Shown: positions 26,326 to 35,137, counted from the stretch's first letter. The stretch: DNA of 64,000 bases from an uncultured SAR86 cluster bacterium (GCA_938048695.1 CALIUO010000018.1:1-64000), one strand, 5' to 3'. Program-made: numbers and translations. The notes: a model not told the origin generated them from the sequence alone.

Positions 26326-26331
26326 TATAAT
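26326..26331 (+). promoter_or_regulatory. Candidate -10 box very close to the PaaI-type gene
   Basis: TATAAT at 26326-26331 lies only six bases before the ATG at 26338, which would place transcription start at or near the start codon and give a leaderless mRNA. No matching -35 hexamer is evident. CAAGGT right before the ATG is too close to be an effective Shine-Dalgarno. Confidence 0.25.
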
Positions 26332-26337
26332 CAAGGT

Positions 26338-26745
26338 ATGACAGATCAAGAAATACCTGAAGGCTTTAAAGAACTCAAAATTCCTCAACCCCATATAGAA
26401 AATATGGGTCCAGGATATTATAAAAAAGAAGATGATCAATTATTTATGATCTTCTTTACTAAAAAAGAGCATAGTAATTTCTATGAATCAGCGCATGGAG
26501 GAGCGCTTATGGCATTGGCTGATTTTTGCATGACTTCTTCCATGATGAAAGATAGAAATAGCTTAGTAACAACTGTTAGCTTCCACACAGAGTTTTTAGC
26601 TCCAGCGCCTCTGGGAAGTATGTTACTTATACGTTGCAGACCTACTAAGATAGGAAAATCATTAGGTTTCTCAGAAGGAGATATAACCATTGATGGCAAG
26701 ACTATAATTACCTTTGGAGGAGTAGGAAAAATACTAAAAACATGA
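26338..26745 (+). CDS. PaaI-family thioesterase
   Basis: A 135-residue hotdog protein of the PaaI/YbgC class. The motif SAHGGALMALADFCMTSSMM (residues 51-70) is the active-site region, and TVSFHTEFLAPAPLGSMLLI matches the conserved core strand pattern. It likely hydrolyses an aryl- or acyl-CoA ester. Its stop overlaps the start of the next gene (ATGA), so the two form a translationally coupled pair divergent from the CoA-transferase/dehydrogenase pair. The four genes may share a substrate pathway; this is inferred from layout. Confidence 0.85.
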   Translation: MTDQEIPEGFKELKIPQPHIENMGPGYYKKEDDQLFMIFFTKKEHSNFYESAHGGALMALADFCMTSSMMKDRNSLVTTVSFHTEFLAPAPLGSMLLIRCRPTKIGKSLGFSEGDITIDGKTIITFGGVGKILKT

Positions 26746-27923
26746 TGGAAAGAAAATACGAAATAATTTTATATGGTGCGACTGGATTCACTGGTCAAAT
26801 ATGCTGTAAGTATTTAAGAGATAATTATAGTGATTTAGGCTGGGCTATGGCAGGGAGGAACAAAGATAAGTTAGAAGAAATCAAATCAAATTTTAGTTTA
26901 GATTGTGACGTGATTGTCGCTGATGGTGACGATCTAGAGTCCTTAAAATCATTAGCCAGTCAGACCAAAGTTGTTCTGTCAACGGCTGGTCCCTTTGCAA
27001 GATATGGATCTTTACTTGTGCAAGCATGTGTTGAAGAAGGTACGCACTACACAGATATAACTGGAGAAAATCATTGGGTTAGAGGATTAATTGATAAACA
27101 TCATTCCGAGGCGGCCTCTAAGGGCATAAGAATAATCCCGTCTTGCGGATATGATTCTATACCTTCGGACCTGGGAGCCTTTTTTACTGTCTCCCAATTC
27201 AATAAGCCAGTTAAAAGAGTTGATGTTTATCACGAGGCTCAAGGCGGAGCTTCTGGGGGCACTACTGAAACAATTTTTACGATGGATGGGTTGACTAAAG
27301 AGATGAGAGATCCATTCGTGTTAAATCCTGATGAGACTGTCTCAGAAGAACAAAGGCAAAAATCTAAAGATGGCTTTGTTGTAGAGAAGGTAGAGGGAAT
27401 AGATGGTTGGTCTGGAGTAGGCATGATGGCTGTAGCTAATACAAGAGTTGTCAGAAGATCTGCAGCCTTGATGGAGCAGAATCAAAAATCCTATGGAACT
27501 AATTTTACCTTTGGTGAGCATGGTTTATTTTCGACCAAGAGAACAGCAAGACTGGCCTCATACGGTTCAATCATTGCATTTCTTGTTCTGGCTACCCCAT
27601 TAAAGCGACTAGTAAGACCTTTTCTTCCAAAACCAGGAGAGGGTCCTAGTCAGGAAACGCAAGATAAAGGATGGTTCAGGGCTACTTTTGTAGCTTACTC
27701 GGAAGATAATGATAGAAAGATTTGCTCTATGTATGGCTCAGGAGATCCTGGGTATAAATCTACTGCTAAGCTTGTATGCGAGTCGGCTCTTTCTTTGGCC
27801 AGATCTAATGATTTGCCCGGTGGAAGCGAATATGGAGGAGTACTTACGTCTGCAGTGGGTTTAGGAGATGTATTAATTGCAAGACTAAGGAATAAAGAAA
27901 TAGAATTTAAGGTATTGAATTAG
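26742..27923 (+). CDS. Saccharopine-dehydrogenase-like NAD(P)-binding oxidoreductase (SCCPDH type)
   Basis: A 393-residue protein with an N-terminal Rossmann fold: IILYGATGFTGQICCKYL (residues 8-25) contains GATGFTG. AGPFARYGSLLVQACVEEGTHYTDITGE is the family core. It resembles eukaryotic SCCPDH and mycobacterial trans-acting enoyl reductases rather than true saccharopine reductases of lysine metabolism. A hydrophobic segment (about residues 272-290, ASYGSIIAFLVLATPLKRL) suggests membrane or lipid association. The role is likely reduction of a lipid intermediate; the substrate is unknown. A second in-frame ATG follows three bases later at 26745. Confidence 0.82.
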   Translation: MMERKYEIILYGATGFTGQICCKYLRDNYSDLGWAMAGRNKDKLEEIKSNFSLDCDVIVADGDDLESLKSLASQTKVVLSTAGPFARYGSLLVQACVEEGTHYTDITGENHWVRGLIDKHHSEAASKGIRIIPSCGYDSIPSDLGAFFTVSQFNKPVKRVDVYHEAQGGASGGTTETIFTMDGLTKEMRDPFVLNPDETVSEEQRQKSKDGFVVEKVEGIDGWSGVGMMAVANTRVVRRSAALMEQNQKSYGTNFTFGEHGLFSTKRTARLASYGSIIAFLVLATPLKRLVRPFLPKPGEGPSQETQDKGWFRATFVAYSEDNDRKICSMYGSGDPGYKSTAKLVCESALSLARSNDLPGGSEYGGVLTSAVGLGDVLIARLRNKEIEFKVLN

Positions 27924-29176
27924 ATTCTAAATGTCTTAAGTTTTTTTCTTACGAGCTTGTTCTTTAGTTGGGCGGTTTGTATTACTCCTTGTTCAAAAGG
28001 CGCCCAAGCTTCTCCTTGGATCAAGGGGCTAAGATAGTTTTTGCAAGCAGTTGTAATTCCGAAACCATCTTTAGAGATGAAATTCTTTGGCATTTTCTTT
28101 TCAATGTTGGCAACTTTAGATAATTCTACTTTACCTATCTCCCATGAATAAGGTTTTGTCTTTTTTCTTATAATTACTGGCATGATTGAATTTTCCCCTG
28201 ATATAGCAAATTCCACAGCTGCTTTTCCCACTGCATACGCTTGATCTAAGTCTACTTGAGAAGAAATATGTCGGGCAGATCTCTGTAAATAATCTGAAAT
28301 AGCCCAGTGATATTTCAATCCCAATTTTTTACTAATCATTTCTGCTACAGTTGGTGCGACTCCACCTAGTTGCTTGTGCCCAAATGAATCAACTGTTCCA
28401 GCATCAGCTAGAAAATCACCATTTTTATATCTTGTTCCTTCTGAAACAACGATAACGCAATAGTCTTCTTTCTTTATTACTTCTTTTACTTTCTTCAAGA
28501 ATTTATTCTCATTAAAAGGAACTTCAGGGAGCAAAATAATGTGCGGAGCAGAATTTCCTTTATCTTGTGCAAGGCCTGATGAAGCTGCTAGCCATCCTGC
28601 GTGTCTGCCCATTACTTCAAATATAAAAACTTTAGTTGAGCTTTTAGACATGCTCTTGACATCTAAAGCTGCTTCTTTTGTAGACGTTGCTATATATTTT
28701 GCTACTGATCCAAAGCCAGGACAGTTATCAGTGAAAGGCAAGTCATTATCGATTGTCTTAGGGATGCCGATACAAGTAACAGGAAATCCAGCATCTTTTG
28801 TATATTGAGCTATCTTATTGGAAGTATCTTGAGAGTCACCTCCACCGTTGTAGAAAAAATATCCAATATTATGTGCCTTGAAAACTTCTATAAGTCTTTT
28901 GTATTCTCTTTCACTTTCTTCAACATTTTTTAATTTGTGCCTGCAAGATCCAAATATTCCACCAGGAGTGTGCTTTAATTTTTTAATTTCACTAAGATCT
29001 TCAAGATTGGTATCTATAATCTCTTCGTTTAAAATTCCAACTATTCCGTCTTTTCCCGCATAAAGTTTATTAATGTTCTTTGACTTTCTAGCGGCTTCTA
29101 TAACTCCGCACGCAGTTGTATTTATAACTGAAGTTACTCCCCCAGATTGAGCATAGATTGCGTTCTTAGCTTTCAT
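27920..29176 (-). CDS. pfp: 6-phosphofructokinase, pyrophosphate-dependent type
   Basis: A 418-residue phosphofructokinase. The active site PKTIDNDLPF (139-148) has Lys where ATP enzymes usually have Gly (PGTIDND), and YNGGGDSQDTSNK (109-121) replaces the ATP-type GGDGS; both favour pyrophosphate as phosphoryl donor. VMGRHAGWLAA is the conserved fructose-6-phosphate-side segment. A PPi enzyme is reversible and can serve both glycolysis and gluconeogenesis. I place the start at the ATG at 29176 (MKAKNAIYAQSGG), since the 28 residues before it in frame are not conserved-looking and overlap mpl. No good Shine-Dalgarno is seen. The stop overlaps the convergent gene by 4 nt. Confidence 0.87.
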   Translation of the reverse strand: MKAKNAIYAQSGGVTSVINTTACGVIEAARKSKNINKLYAGKDGIVGILNEEIIDTNLEDLSEIKKLKHTPGGIFGSCRHKLKNVEESEREYKRLIEVFKAHNIGYFFYNGGGDSQDTSNKIAQYTKDAGFPVTCIGIPKTIDNDLPFTDNCPGFGSVAKYIATSTKEAALDVKSMSKSSTKVFIFEVMGRHAGWLAASSGLAQDKGNSAPHIILLPEVPFNENKFLKKVKEVIKKEDYCVIVVSEGTRYKNGDFLADAGTVDSFGHKQLGGVAPTVAEMISKKLGLKYHWAISDYLQRSARHISSQVDLDQAYAVGKAAVEFAISGENSIMPVIIRKKTKPYSWEIGKVELSKVANIEKKMPKNFISKDGFGITTACKNYLSPLIQGEAWAPFEQGVIQTAQLKNKLVRKKLKTFRI

Positions 29177-29239
29177 CGACTGAATGATACTTGAAAACAA
29201 ATCTATCTTGTAATCATTCTTGCTAGTTATAATGAATAA

Positions 29240-30589
29240 ATGTCTAAGGATAGAGTGCACATACTTGGTATCTGTGGAACTTTCATGGGTGGGCTGGCTA
29301 TACTCGGAAAAGAGGAGGGCTTAGAGATTTCTGGTTGTGACGCAAATATATATCCACCAATGTCAGATCATCTCAATGAAATGGGTATAGAAATAGCTGA
29401 AGGCTATGATTCCTCCAAACTACCTGAAGCTGATTATTATGTAATAGGCAATTCCATTTCAAGAGGCAATCCAGCTTTAGAGTTTTTACTTTCCAAAAAA
29501 GCTGACTTAATATCCGGACCAGAGTGGCTGTATAAAACAATACTCAAAAATAAGCGAGTCATTGCCGTATCTGGAACACATGGAAAAACAACAACCACAG
29601 CCATGATCGCATGGATTCTTGAAGATCAAGGTATTGATGCTGGTTATTTAATAGCAGGCAAACCTAAGGATTTTAAAAAGTCAGCTAGGAAAGGTGAAGA
29701 TGATATATTCGTAATTGAAGCTGATGAATACGACACAGCTTTCTTTGATAAAAGATCAAAATTTATTCACTACAAACCTGATACCTTAGTTATCAATAAT
29801 TTAGAGTTTGATCATGGAGACATTTTTCCAGACATATCCTTTATATTCAGAGAGTTTCATCATTTAATTAGAACACTTAAGGAAGAGGCACATATAATCT
29901 TTCCCATAGATGATTTGAACGTATCTAAAGTACTTAATATGGGTTGTTGGAGTAATCTGATAAGTTACGGTGTAGATGGCAATCATGAAAATGCCATCAG
30001 CTTAAAAGGATCAAAAAATTTAACTTTCACAGTTGAGAAAGAAAAAGGAGATTTAAGTTGGGAGATGTATGGTGAGCATAATGTCCGAAATGCTATGAGT
30101 GCTGCTTTAGCAGTAAAACAATATGGCATTTCTCTTGAAGAGGCTCTTTCCTCGCTAAGCAAATTTACGGGTGTTTCAAAACGCCAAGACATCCTTTTAG
30201 ATACAGAAAGATTATTGCTGATAGAAGATTTTGCGCATCATCCCACTGCAATAAAAACTACCTTAGAAGGCATAAAAGAAAAGTATCCAAGTCGTCGCTT
30301 AGTTGCCGTTATAGAGTTAAGATCAAATACTATGAAATCCGGATATCATGATGACCGTCTAGTTGACGCCGTTTCTCTTGCTGATGAAGTGTTTTGGAAG
30401 AGTGAAGATTTCGTGCAAGTTGAGAACTTAGTCAATAAGAACGCTTCAAATTCAAGACCAATTATTGATGTAGATTCTTTTATAGCCGATTTTGATTCAG
30501 TTTCTTCAAGAGGTGATATTTTTATAGTTATGTCTAATGGAAATTTTGATGATATTTCAAAAAAGATTATTGATAAGGTAAATGGCTGA
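29240..30589 (+). CDS. mpl: UDP-MurNAc:L-Ala-gamma-D-Glu-meso-DAP ligase (murein tripeptide recycling)
   Basis: A 449-residue Mur-ligase family enzyme, E. coli Mpl being 457. The N-terminus RVHILGICGTFMGGLAILGKE is distinctive for Mpl, and SGTHGKTTTTAM (111-122) is the ATP-binding loop. EADEYDTAFFDKRSKF and NNLEFDHGDIF are the characteristic central motifs. Mpl reattaches recycled tripeptide to UDP-MurNAc in the cytoplasm. That the cell salvages its murein is implied by this gene and by mltB and dacA further right. Its end overlaps the LON-domain gene by 8 bases. Confidence 0.95.
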   Translation: MSKDRVHILGICGTFMGGLAILGKEEGLEISGCDANIYPPMSDHLNEMGIEIAEGYDSSKLPEADYYVIGNSISRGNPALEFLLSKKADLISGPEWLYKTILKNKRVIAVSGTHGKTTTTAMIAWILEDQGIDAGYLIAGKPKDFKKSARKGEDDIFVIEADEYDTAFFDKRSKFIHYKPDTLVINNLEFDHGDIFPDISFIFREFHHLIRTLKEEAHIIFPIDDLNVSKVLNMGCWSNLISYGVDGNHENAISLKGSKNLTFTVEKEKGDLSWEMYGEHNVRNAMSAALAVKQYGISLEEALSSLSKFTGVSKRQDILLDTERLLLIEDFAHHPTAIKTTLEGIKEKYPSRRLVAVIELRSNTMKSGYHDDRLVDAVSLADEVFWKSEDFVQVENLVNKNASNSRPIIDVDSFIADFDSVSSRGDIFIVMSNGNFDDISKKIIDKVNG

Positions 30590-31181
30590 TAACAATTTAG
30601 TCACACCTTTATTCCCTCTTATAGTTAATGTCCTACCGGGAGCTTTCTTACCTCTGCAAATATTCGAACCAAGATATATTGATATGGTTAAGAAAAGCCT
30701 CAGTAATTCTGAGGGATTCTGCATAGTATTATCGAGACAAGATAGCACTAACCAAGAGAGTCACTCTGCTTACTATCACGATATAGCAACCTATGTGGAA
30801 ATTGTAGATTTCAATCCTTTGGATAACGGTTTGCTAGGTATCACCGTTCAAGGTAAGCAAAAGATAATCATTGAAGATACGTGGAAACAAGATGATCAAT
30901 TACTCATTGGCAAGATTAAGAGAGTTCATGAAGATGATGATGATCTATCTTCTGACCCTCTTTATGTTGATTTATGGAATATGGTTAAGGAAATAATCAG
31001 TCATCCAGAAATAAAAAAACTTAACCTGGAATTAAATCTAGATAGTGCTGTTAGTGTCGGCTACATATTGGCAAGCGTATTGCCTCTTAGGCCTCAAGAA
31101 AAACAGACTATTCTCGAATTTGATGATCCCAGAGATAAACTTAATTACTTAAAGGAAATAATCAAAAGGCTAGGGGGTTGA
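30582..31181 (+). CDS. LON N-terminal (PUA-like) substrate-binding domain protein
   Basis: A 199-residue protein consisting only of the Lon N-terminal domain: LVTPLFPLIVNVLPGAFLPLQIFEPRYIDMV (residues 5-35) is the clear signature. The protease AAA+ and Ser-Lys catalytic domains of Lon are absent, as in the stand-alone family members common in proteobacteria. The C-terminal helical part ends LNYLKEIIKRLGG. The role is not established; peptide or substrate binding is likely. It overlaps mpl by 8 bases, so expression is coupled. Confidence 0.88.
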   Translation: MADNNLVTPLFPLIVNVLPGAFLPLQIFEPRYIDMVKKSLSNSEGFCIVLSRQDSTNQESHSAYYHDIATYVEIVDFNPLDNGLLGITVQGKQKIIIEDTWKQDDQLLIGKIKRVHEDDDDLSSDPLYVDLWNMVKEIISHPEIKKLNLELNLDSAVSVGYILASVLPLRPQEKQTILEFDDPRDKLNYLKEIIKRLGG

Positions 31182-32582
31182 TTAGCCTTGTCTCCAATTT
31201 CCATGGAAACCATAAGGTATTCTGTGTGGCAACATAGCCCTTGCAAGAGGCCCGGTTGCAACATTCTCTGCATCAAAAATCATCAAGTCCGAGCGGTTTT
31301 CTTGTCCCAGATAAGCCAACGCAATCAGATACCCTTCACCCTCTCTTGAGCTTTCATTTTTAGGTACAAAGATCGGCTCGCCAACCGCATCAAACTCAGA
31401 GAGTGTGTAGTTATCTTTATGTCCACTTTCAAAGTCATAACTTGTTATCGTGTTGAAGCTCACACCTTTTGGGGATTCGCCATTATTCGAAGCGTAATAA
31501 CCGTATCTATATTTAGACATTGACTTTCTTTCATCTAACCTCGGAAATTCACCGATACTTTCATCAAGATAATTTTTCTTAATAGAACCTGAATTAGATC
31601 CGAGATCTATTTCCCATCTATTCAACCTTGCTTCTCCTTTCTTTAGATCTGGTCTTGATCCATCAAGATGAGGAAACATAGGAGCTTCTTCAAATTGCAT
31701 CATGTCTGCAATAATTTTTCCTTCATCTTCATAAGCATTCATCGGATGAAAAACGAAACAAGGATCGCTTTCTATCCATTTAATATCTTTAGCCGTGCCA
31801 TCTCTGGGCATGATCCCAATTTGACTAGGCCTATGAGCATCCCATGCAATTGGAGATTTACCTTCAGCTACTAGTTGAAAGTCAATGATGAGAGGGAATA
31901 CCGGAAAAATTACATGCTTAGTAGTAACAACAAAGTCATGAACCATACTAGAATAAGGCGTTTCAAATTCCGTATATGTAGTCATAACACCCTCTGCATT
32001 CACCACAAAATAACTCATTTTATTCACGCCAAATCCGTAGCTAAAACCTATCATCTCGCCTGAAATTGGATCAATTTTAGGATGGGCAGTCATTGCAGAA
32101 TCTAATTTTCCTTTGTAGTTCCAAGCACCTTTTGATTCTAAAGAAAGTGGATCTAATTCAAATGGTTTATGACCTTCTTCTAGAGCAAGCAGTTTTCCTG
32201 AATGAAATACAATATTTGTATTGGCTGTTCCATCATCTCCTTCAAAATTGTATTCAGGATCTGGAGCCATAGGATTCAAGGCATTTACTAAAGATCTTCC
32301 TGCTTTTCTTTCTTGCTTCCATTTGGAGGTTTTAGCCCATCTGTTGAGATAAGAAATCTTTCCATTTTCAAAATGAAAAGCATGAATCATGCCATCACCG
32401 GAAAACCAATGATAATCTCCTCCCATAGGAGGGAATTGAGGATCAGGTCCGTTTCTGTAATAGCTTCCAAATAGATCTCTTGGTACTTCTCCGTCAATTA
32501 TCAAGTCCTGAATATCACACTCCATTCTGAGCGGAGCATAGTTTCCTCTTAAATTAGGATGATCTGGATATGTTTCTGTCAT
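31182..32582 (-). CDS. Carotenoid cleavage oxygenase family (RPE65/CCD type)
   Basis: A 466-residue non-heme iron dioxygenase. The four iron-ligand histidines are at H167 (MTAHPKIDP), H215 (SMVHDFVVT), H279 (FVFHPMNAY) and H460 (YGFHGNWRQG), and the N-terminal YYRNGPDPQFPPMGG plus WFSGDGMIHAF are conserved. Members cleave carotenoids, apocarotenoids or lignin stilbenes. Retinal production for a rhodopsin is conceivable in a marine host, but no rhodopsin or carotenoid gene is in the window and this branch looks more like the broad CCD/lignostilbene group than Blh. The start follows the DedA stop by 2 bases. Confidence 0.93.
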   Translation of the reverse strand: MTETYPDHPNLRGNYAPLRMECDIQDLIIDGEVPRDLFGSYYRNGPDPQFPPMGGDYHWFSGDGMIHAFHFENGKISYLNRWAKTSKWKQERKAGRSLVNALNPMAPDPEYNFEGDDGTANTNIVFHSGKLLALEEGHKPFELDPLSLESKGAWNYKGKLDSAMTAHPKIDPISGEMIGFSYGFGVNKMSYFVVNAEGVMTTYTEFETPYSSMVHDFVVTTKHVIFPVFPLIIDFQLVAEGKSPIAWDAHRPSQIGIMPRDGTAKDIKWIESDPCFVFHPMNAYEDEGKIIADMMQFEEAPMFPHLDGSRPDLKKGEARLNRWEIDLGSNSGSIKKNYLDESIGEFPRLDERKSMSKYRYGYYASNNGESPKGVSFNTITSYDFESGHKDNYTLSEFDAVGEPIFVPKNESSREGEGYLIALAYLGQENRSDLMIFDAENVATGPLARAMLPHRIPYGFHGNWRQG

Positions 32583-32584
32583 AG

Positions 32585-33184
32585 TTATTTAAATTTTTTA
32601 CTAAGGTATCTTATAAGTACTAATAAAACAACAATTCCAATCCAGAACCAGACCGATTCAAGTGGGTTTGTACTCTCTGATACAACAGCCTGACCGGCAT
32701 AGTATCCTGGCACAGTGTAAACTAATGCCCATATGAGACAGGAAATGATCTCAATCATAAAAAACCTCTTTCTATCCATATCTAAAGAGCCGGCTGTAAT
32801 AGGCAGTAATGGTCTTATGGGTCCGATAAACTTCCCCACAAAAAGTCCAATCATTCCATACTGCTTAAAGAACTTCTTACCATTCATTAAAAATTCAGGA
32901 TGATTTTTAAAAGGCCAAATATTACTTAAAGAATTCCTCAAACCAAAACCTATAAAAAAACTAGCTATATCAGAAAAGAGACTTGCAAAATAAGCTAATA
33001 AAACAACTTCGTATAAACTAAGAGAGGCAGATGCGAGTCCTGATATTACAGCTATTAAGACCACACCGGGAACAATAATTCCTATCAAGGCAAAGGATTC
33101 AATAAAAGAAGCTCCTATAATTCCTAGTGCAATCCATTGTGGATTATTTTCAAGCCATATTATTATTTCATTAATTTCAAACAT
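32585..33184 (-). CDS. DedA-family membrane protein
   Basis: A 199-residue inner-membrane protein with about five hydrophobic segments. Family signatures are ASFIESFALIGIIVPGVVLI (E and the PG motif), FIGFGLRNSL and GRFIGPIRPLLPITAGS-like sequence (here GKFIGPIRPLLPITAGSLDM). DedA proteins help recycle undecaprenyl phosphate or other lipids across the membrane and keep membrane potential. I place the start at the ATG at 33184 (MFEINEI); a TTG at 33226 is also in frame but adds a non-conserved, basic tail. It is divergent from proA across 44 bases. Confidence 0.88.
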   Translation of the reverse strand: MFEINEIIIWLENNPQWIALGIIGASFIESFALIGIIVPGVVLIAVISGLASASLSLYEVVLLAYFASLFSDIASFFIGFGLRNSLSNIWPFKNHPEFLMNGKKFFKQYGMIGLFVGKFIGPIRPLLPITAGSLDMDRKRFFMIEIISCLIWALVYTVPGYYAGQAVVSESTNPLESVWFWIGIVVLLVLIRYLSKKFK

Positions 33185-33228
33185 CTTTGGTTTTTGAAAG
33201 CGAAGATACTTAGGTAGAATATTCAACC

Positions 33229-34497
33229 ATGTCTCAGAGTAAAGAAATAATTACATATATGGATAGGTTGGGCTCGGAAGCCAAGGTGGCTTCTTCAATA
33301 CTGTCCCAAGCTTCACTAGAGCAAAAAAATGAAGCTTTAAAGCATATCTCAGAAGAAATTAAGTTAAATAGAGAAGAAATTCTTAGGGTTAATCAGTCTG
33401 ATTTGGCATCAGCCAAAGAAAAGTCAATAGGATCTGCCTTAATAGACAGACTTGAGCTAAATGATGCCAGAATTGATTCTATGATTTCTGGTTTAAAAGT
33501 AGTATCTGAATTGCCTGATCCTGTTGGAGAGATTACTCATCTTGATCCAACTCCTTCAGGAATTAGAGTAAGTAAAATGCGTGTTCCTCTTGGAGTTGTG
33601 GGAATAATTTACGAATCTAGACCGAATGTCACAGCTGATGCAGCAGCCCTATGTTTGAAGTCAGGCAATGCCTGTCTATTAAGAGGAGGCTCAGAAGCTA
33701 TTCAATCTAATAAACTTATCTGGAACTGCCTTCAAAACGGTTTAATCAAAGCAGGGTTACCTAAAGAATGTATCCAGTTAATTGAGACCATTGACAGAGA
33801 GGCAGTAAAGACTTTACTTCATTTAGATGAGTACCTAGATGTAATAATACCGCGAGGAGGAAAAGGTTTAGTGAAACTTATCACGGAGGAGTCAAGAGTT
33901 CCAGTTATTAAACACCTTGATGGAATATGTCATGTTTATATAGATCACAAAGCAGACCTTAAAAAGGCAGAAGAAATTGCATTCAATGCCAAGACTTATA
34001 GATACGGTATATGTGGAGCAATGGAAACGCTTTTAGTTCATAGCAAAGTTGCCTCTGATGTTTTGCCTTCTTTAACTAGTAAATTAAAGAAAGAAGGAGT
34101 TGAAGTCAGAGGATGCATGGAGACGACTAAATTTGTAGATGTTTCTGATGCAACAGATGAGGATTGGACAACAGAATATCTTGCTCCAATTCTTGCAATA
34201 AAAGTTGTTGAATCAATGAATGACGCTATAAACCATATACAAAAGTATGGATCTCAGCATACCGATTCTATAGTTTCTGAAGATCAAAAAAGAGTTGATA
34301 TATTCTTTAAGCAAGTCGATTCAAGTTCCGTAATGCATAACCTGCCTACGTGTTGGGCTGATGGGTTTGAATATGGTCTTGGAGCTGAAGTAGGAATATC
34401 TACAGATAAAATCCATGCAAGAGGGCCTGTTGGGTTGGAGGGCTTAACTTCACAAAAATTTATTGTTAAAGGTAATTCAGAGCTAAGAGGAGTTTAA
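33229..34497 (+). CDS. proA: Gamma-glutamyl phosphate reductase
   Basis: A 422-residue aldehyde-dehydrogenase-fold enzyme that reduces gamma-glutamyl phosphate to the semialdehyde in proline synthesis. The catalytic cysteine is C262 in YGICGAMETLLVH. GIIYESRPNVTADAAALCLKSGN (125-147) and the C-terminal ARGPVGLEGLTS are diagnostic of ProA. Length fits the family (417 in E. coli). proB is not nearby. It heads a nine-gene run ending at 41876 and is directly followed by nadD, the same order as in Pseudomonas. Confidence 0.97.
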   Translation: MSQSKEIITYMDRLGSEAKVASSILSQASLEQKNEALKHISEEIKLNREEILRVNQSDLASAKEKSIGSALIDRLELNDARIDSMISGLKVVSELPDPVGEITHLDPTPSGIRVSKMRVPLGVVGIIYESRPNVTADAAALCLKSGNACLLRGGSEAIQSNKLIWNCLQNGLIKAGLPKECIQLIETIDREAVKTLLHLDEYLDVIIPRGGKGLVKLITEESRVPVIKHLDGICHVYIDHKADLKKAEEIAFNAKTYRYGICGAMETLLVHSKVASDVLPSLTSKLKKEGVEVRGCMETTKFVDVSDATDEDWTTEYLAPILAIKVVESMNDAINHIQKYGSQHTDSIVSEDQKRVDIFFKQVDSSSVMHNLPTCWADGFEYGLGAEVGISTDKIHARGPVGLEGLTSQKFIVKGNSELRGV

Positions 34498-34513
34498 TAT
34501 CGCCCCAAAAAAA

Positions 34514-35137
34514 TTGATTGGTATCTTTGGTGGAACTTTCGATCCTATTCATAACGGTCATGTTCAAGTTATTGAAAATTTATTGAAGATCATCCATTTT
34601 GATAAATTGATAGTTATACCCAATGGCTATCCACCGCATAAAGATAAAGGTATTGACCCAAAAGTTAAGTTGGAACTAGTTAATATTGCGTTGGCTCACC
34701 TCGATAATATTCAAATTGATGAAAGAGAACTAAATGCCGAAATTCCTTCTTATGCTTATTTAACCTATAAGCAAGTTCAGCTTGAAAATGAAGGTTCTAG
34801 TTTGGCATGGGTAATGGGTTCAGACTCTTTTCTCGGAATAGAAACTTGGTATGAATATGAAAAGCTTCTTCAGGAAGCTAATTTATTGATTCTTGAAAGA
34901 CCTGGATACTCTTTAGACAATGAATTTTCTGTAAAGCATATTCTTGAACAAAGAAAGGTAAATAACATTTCTGATTTTTATGAGGATTCAGGCAGGATAT
35001 TTATTTCAAAAATAGATCCAATTGAATTAACCTCAACAAAAATTAGAGACTCAATTAGAAGGAATGAAGATGTATCTTCTTTGTTGAATCATGATGTATA
35101 CAGATTAATTAAGAATAAAAATTTGTACAAAGAATAA
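34514..35137 (+). CDS. nadD: Nicotinate-nucleotide adenylyltransferase
   Basis: A 207-residue nucleotidyltransferase for NAD synthesis. GIFGGTFDPIHNGHVQV with HNGH, the WVMGSDSF segment and SSTxIR-like LTSTKIRDSIRR are the family marks. The start is uncertain: no ATG or GTG is available. A TTG at 34514 is the only standard choice, but the strong GAGGAG at 34487-34492 is 21 bases away. An ATC at 34499, in frame and six bases after GAGGAG, would begin IAPKKLIGIFGG. Either way the enzyme is full length. It precedes rsfS with no gap. Confidence 0.93.
   Translation: MIGIFGGTFDPIHNGHVQVIENLLKIIHFDKLIVIPNGYPPHKDKGIDPKVKLELVNIALAHLDNIQIDERELNAEIPSYAYLTYKQVQLENEGSSLAWVMGSDSFLGIETWYEYEKLLQEANLLILERPGYSLDNEFSVKHILEQRKVNNISDFYEDSGRIFISKIDPIELTSTKIRDSIRRNEDVSSLLNHDVYRLIKNKNLYKE

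Noticed and set aside
29177-29260. 28-residue N-terminal extension of the phosphofructokinase
   Set aside because: It overlaps the start of mpl and is not like the family N-terminus, which begins near MKAKNAIYAQSGG.
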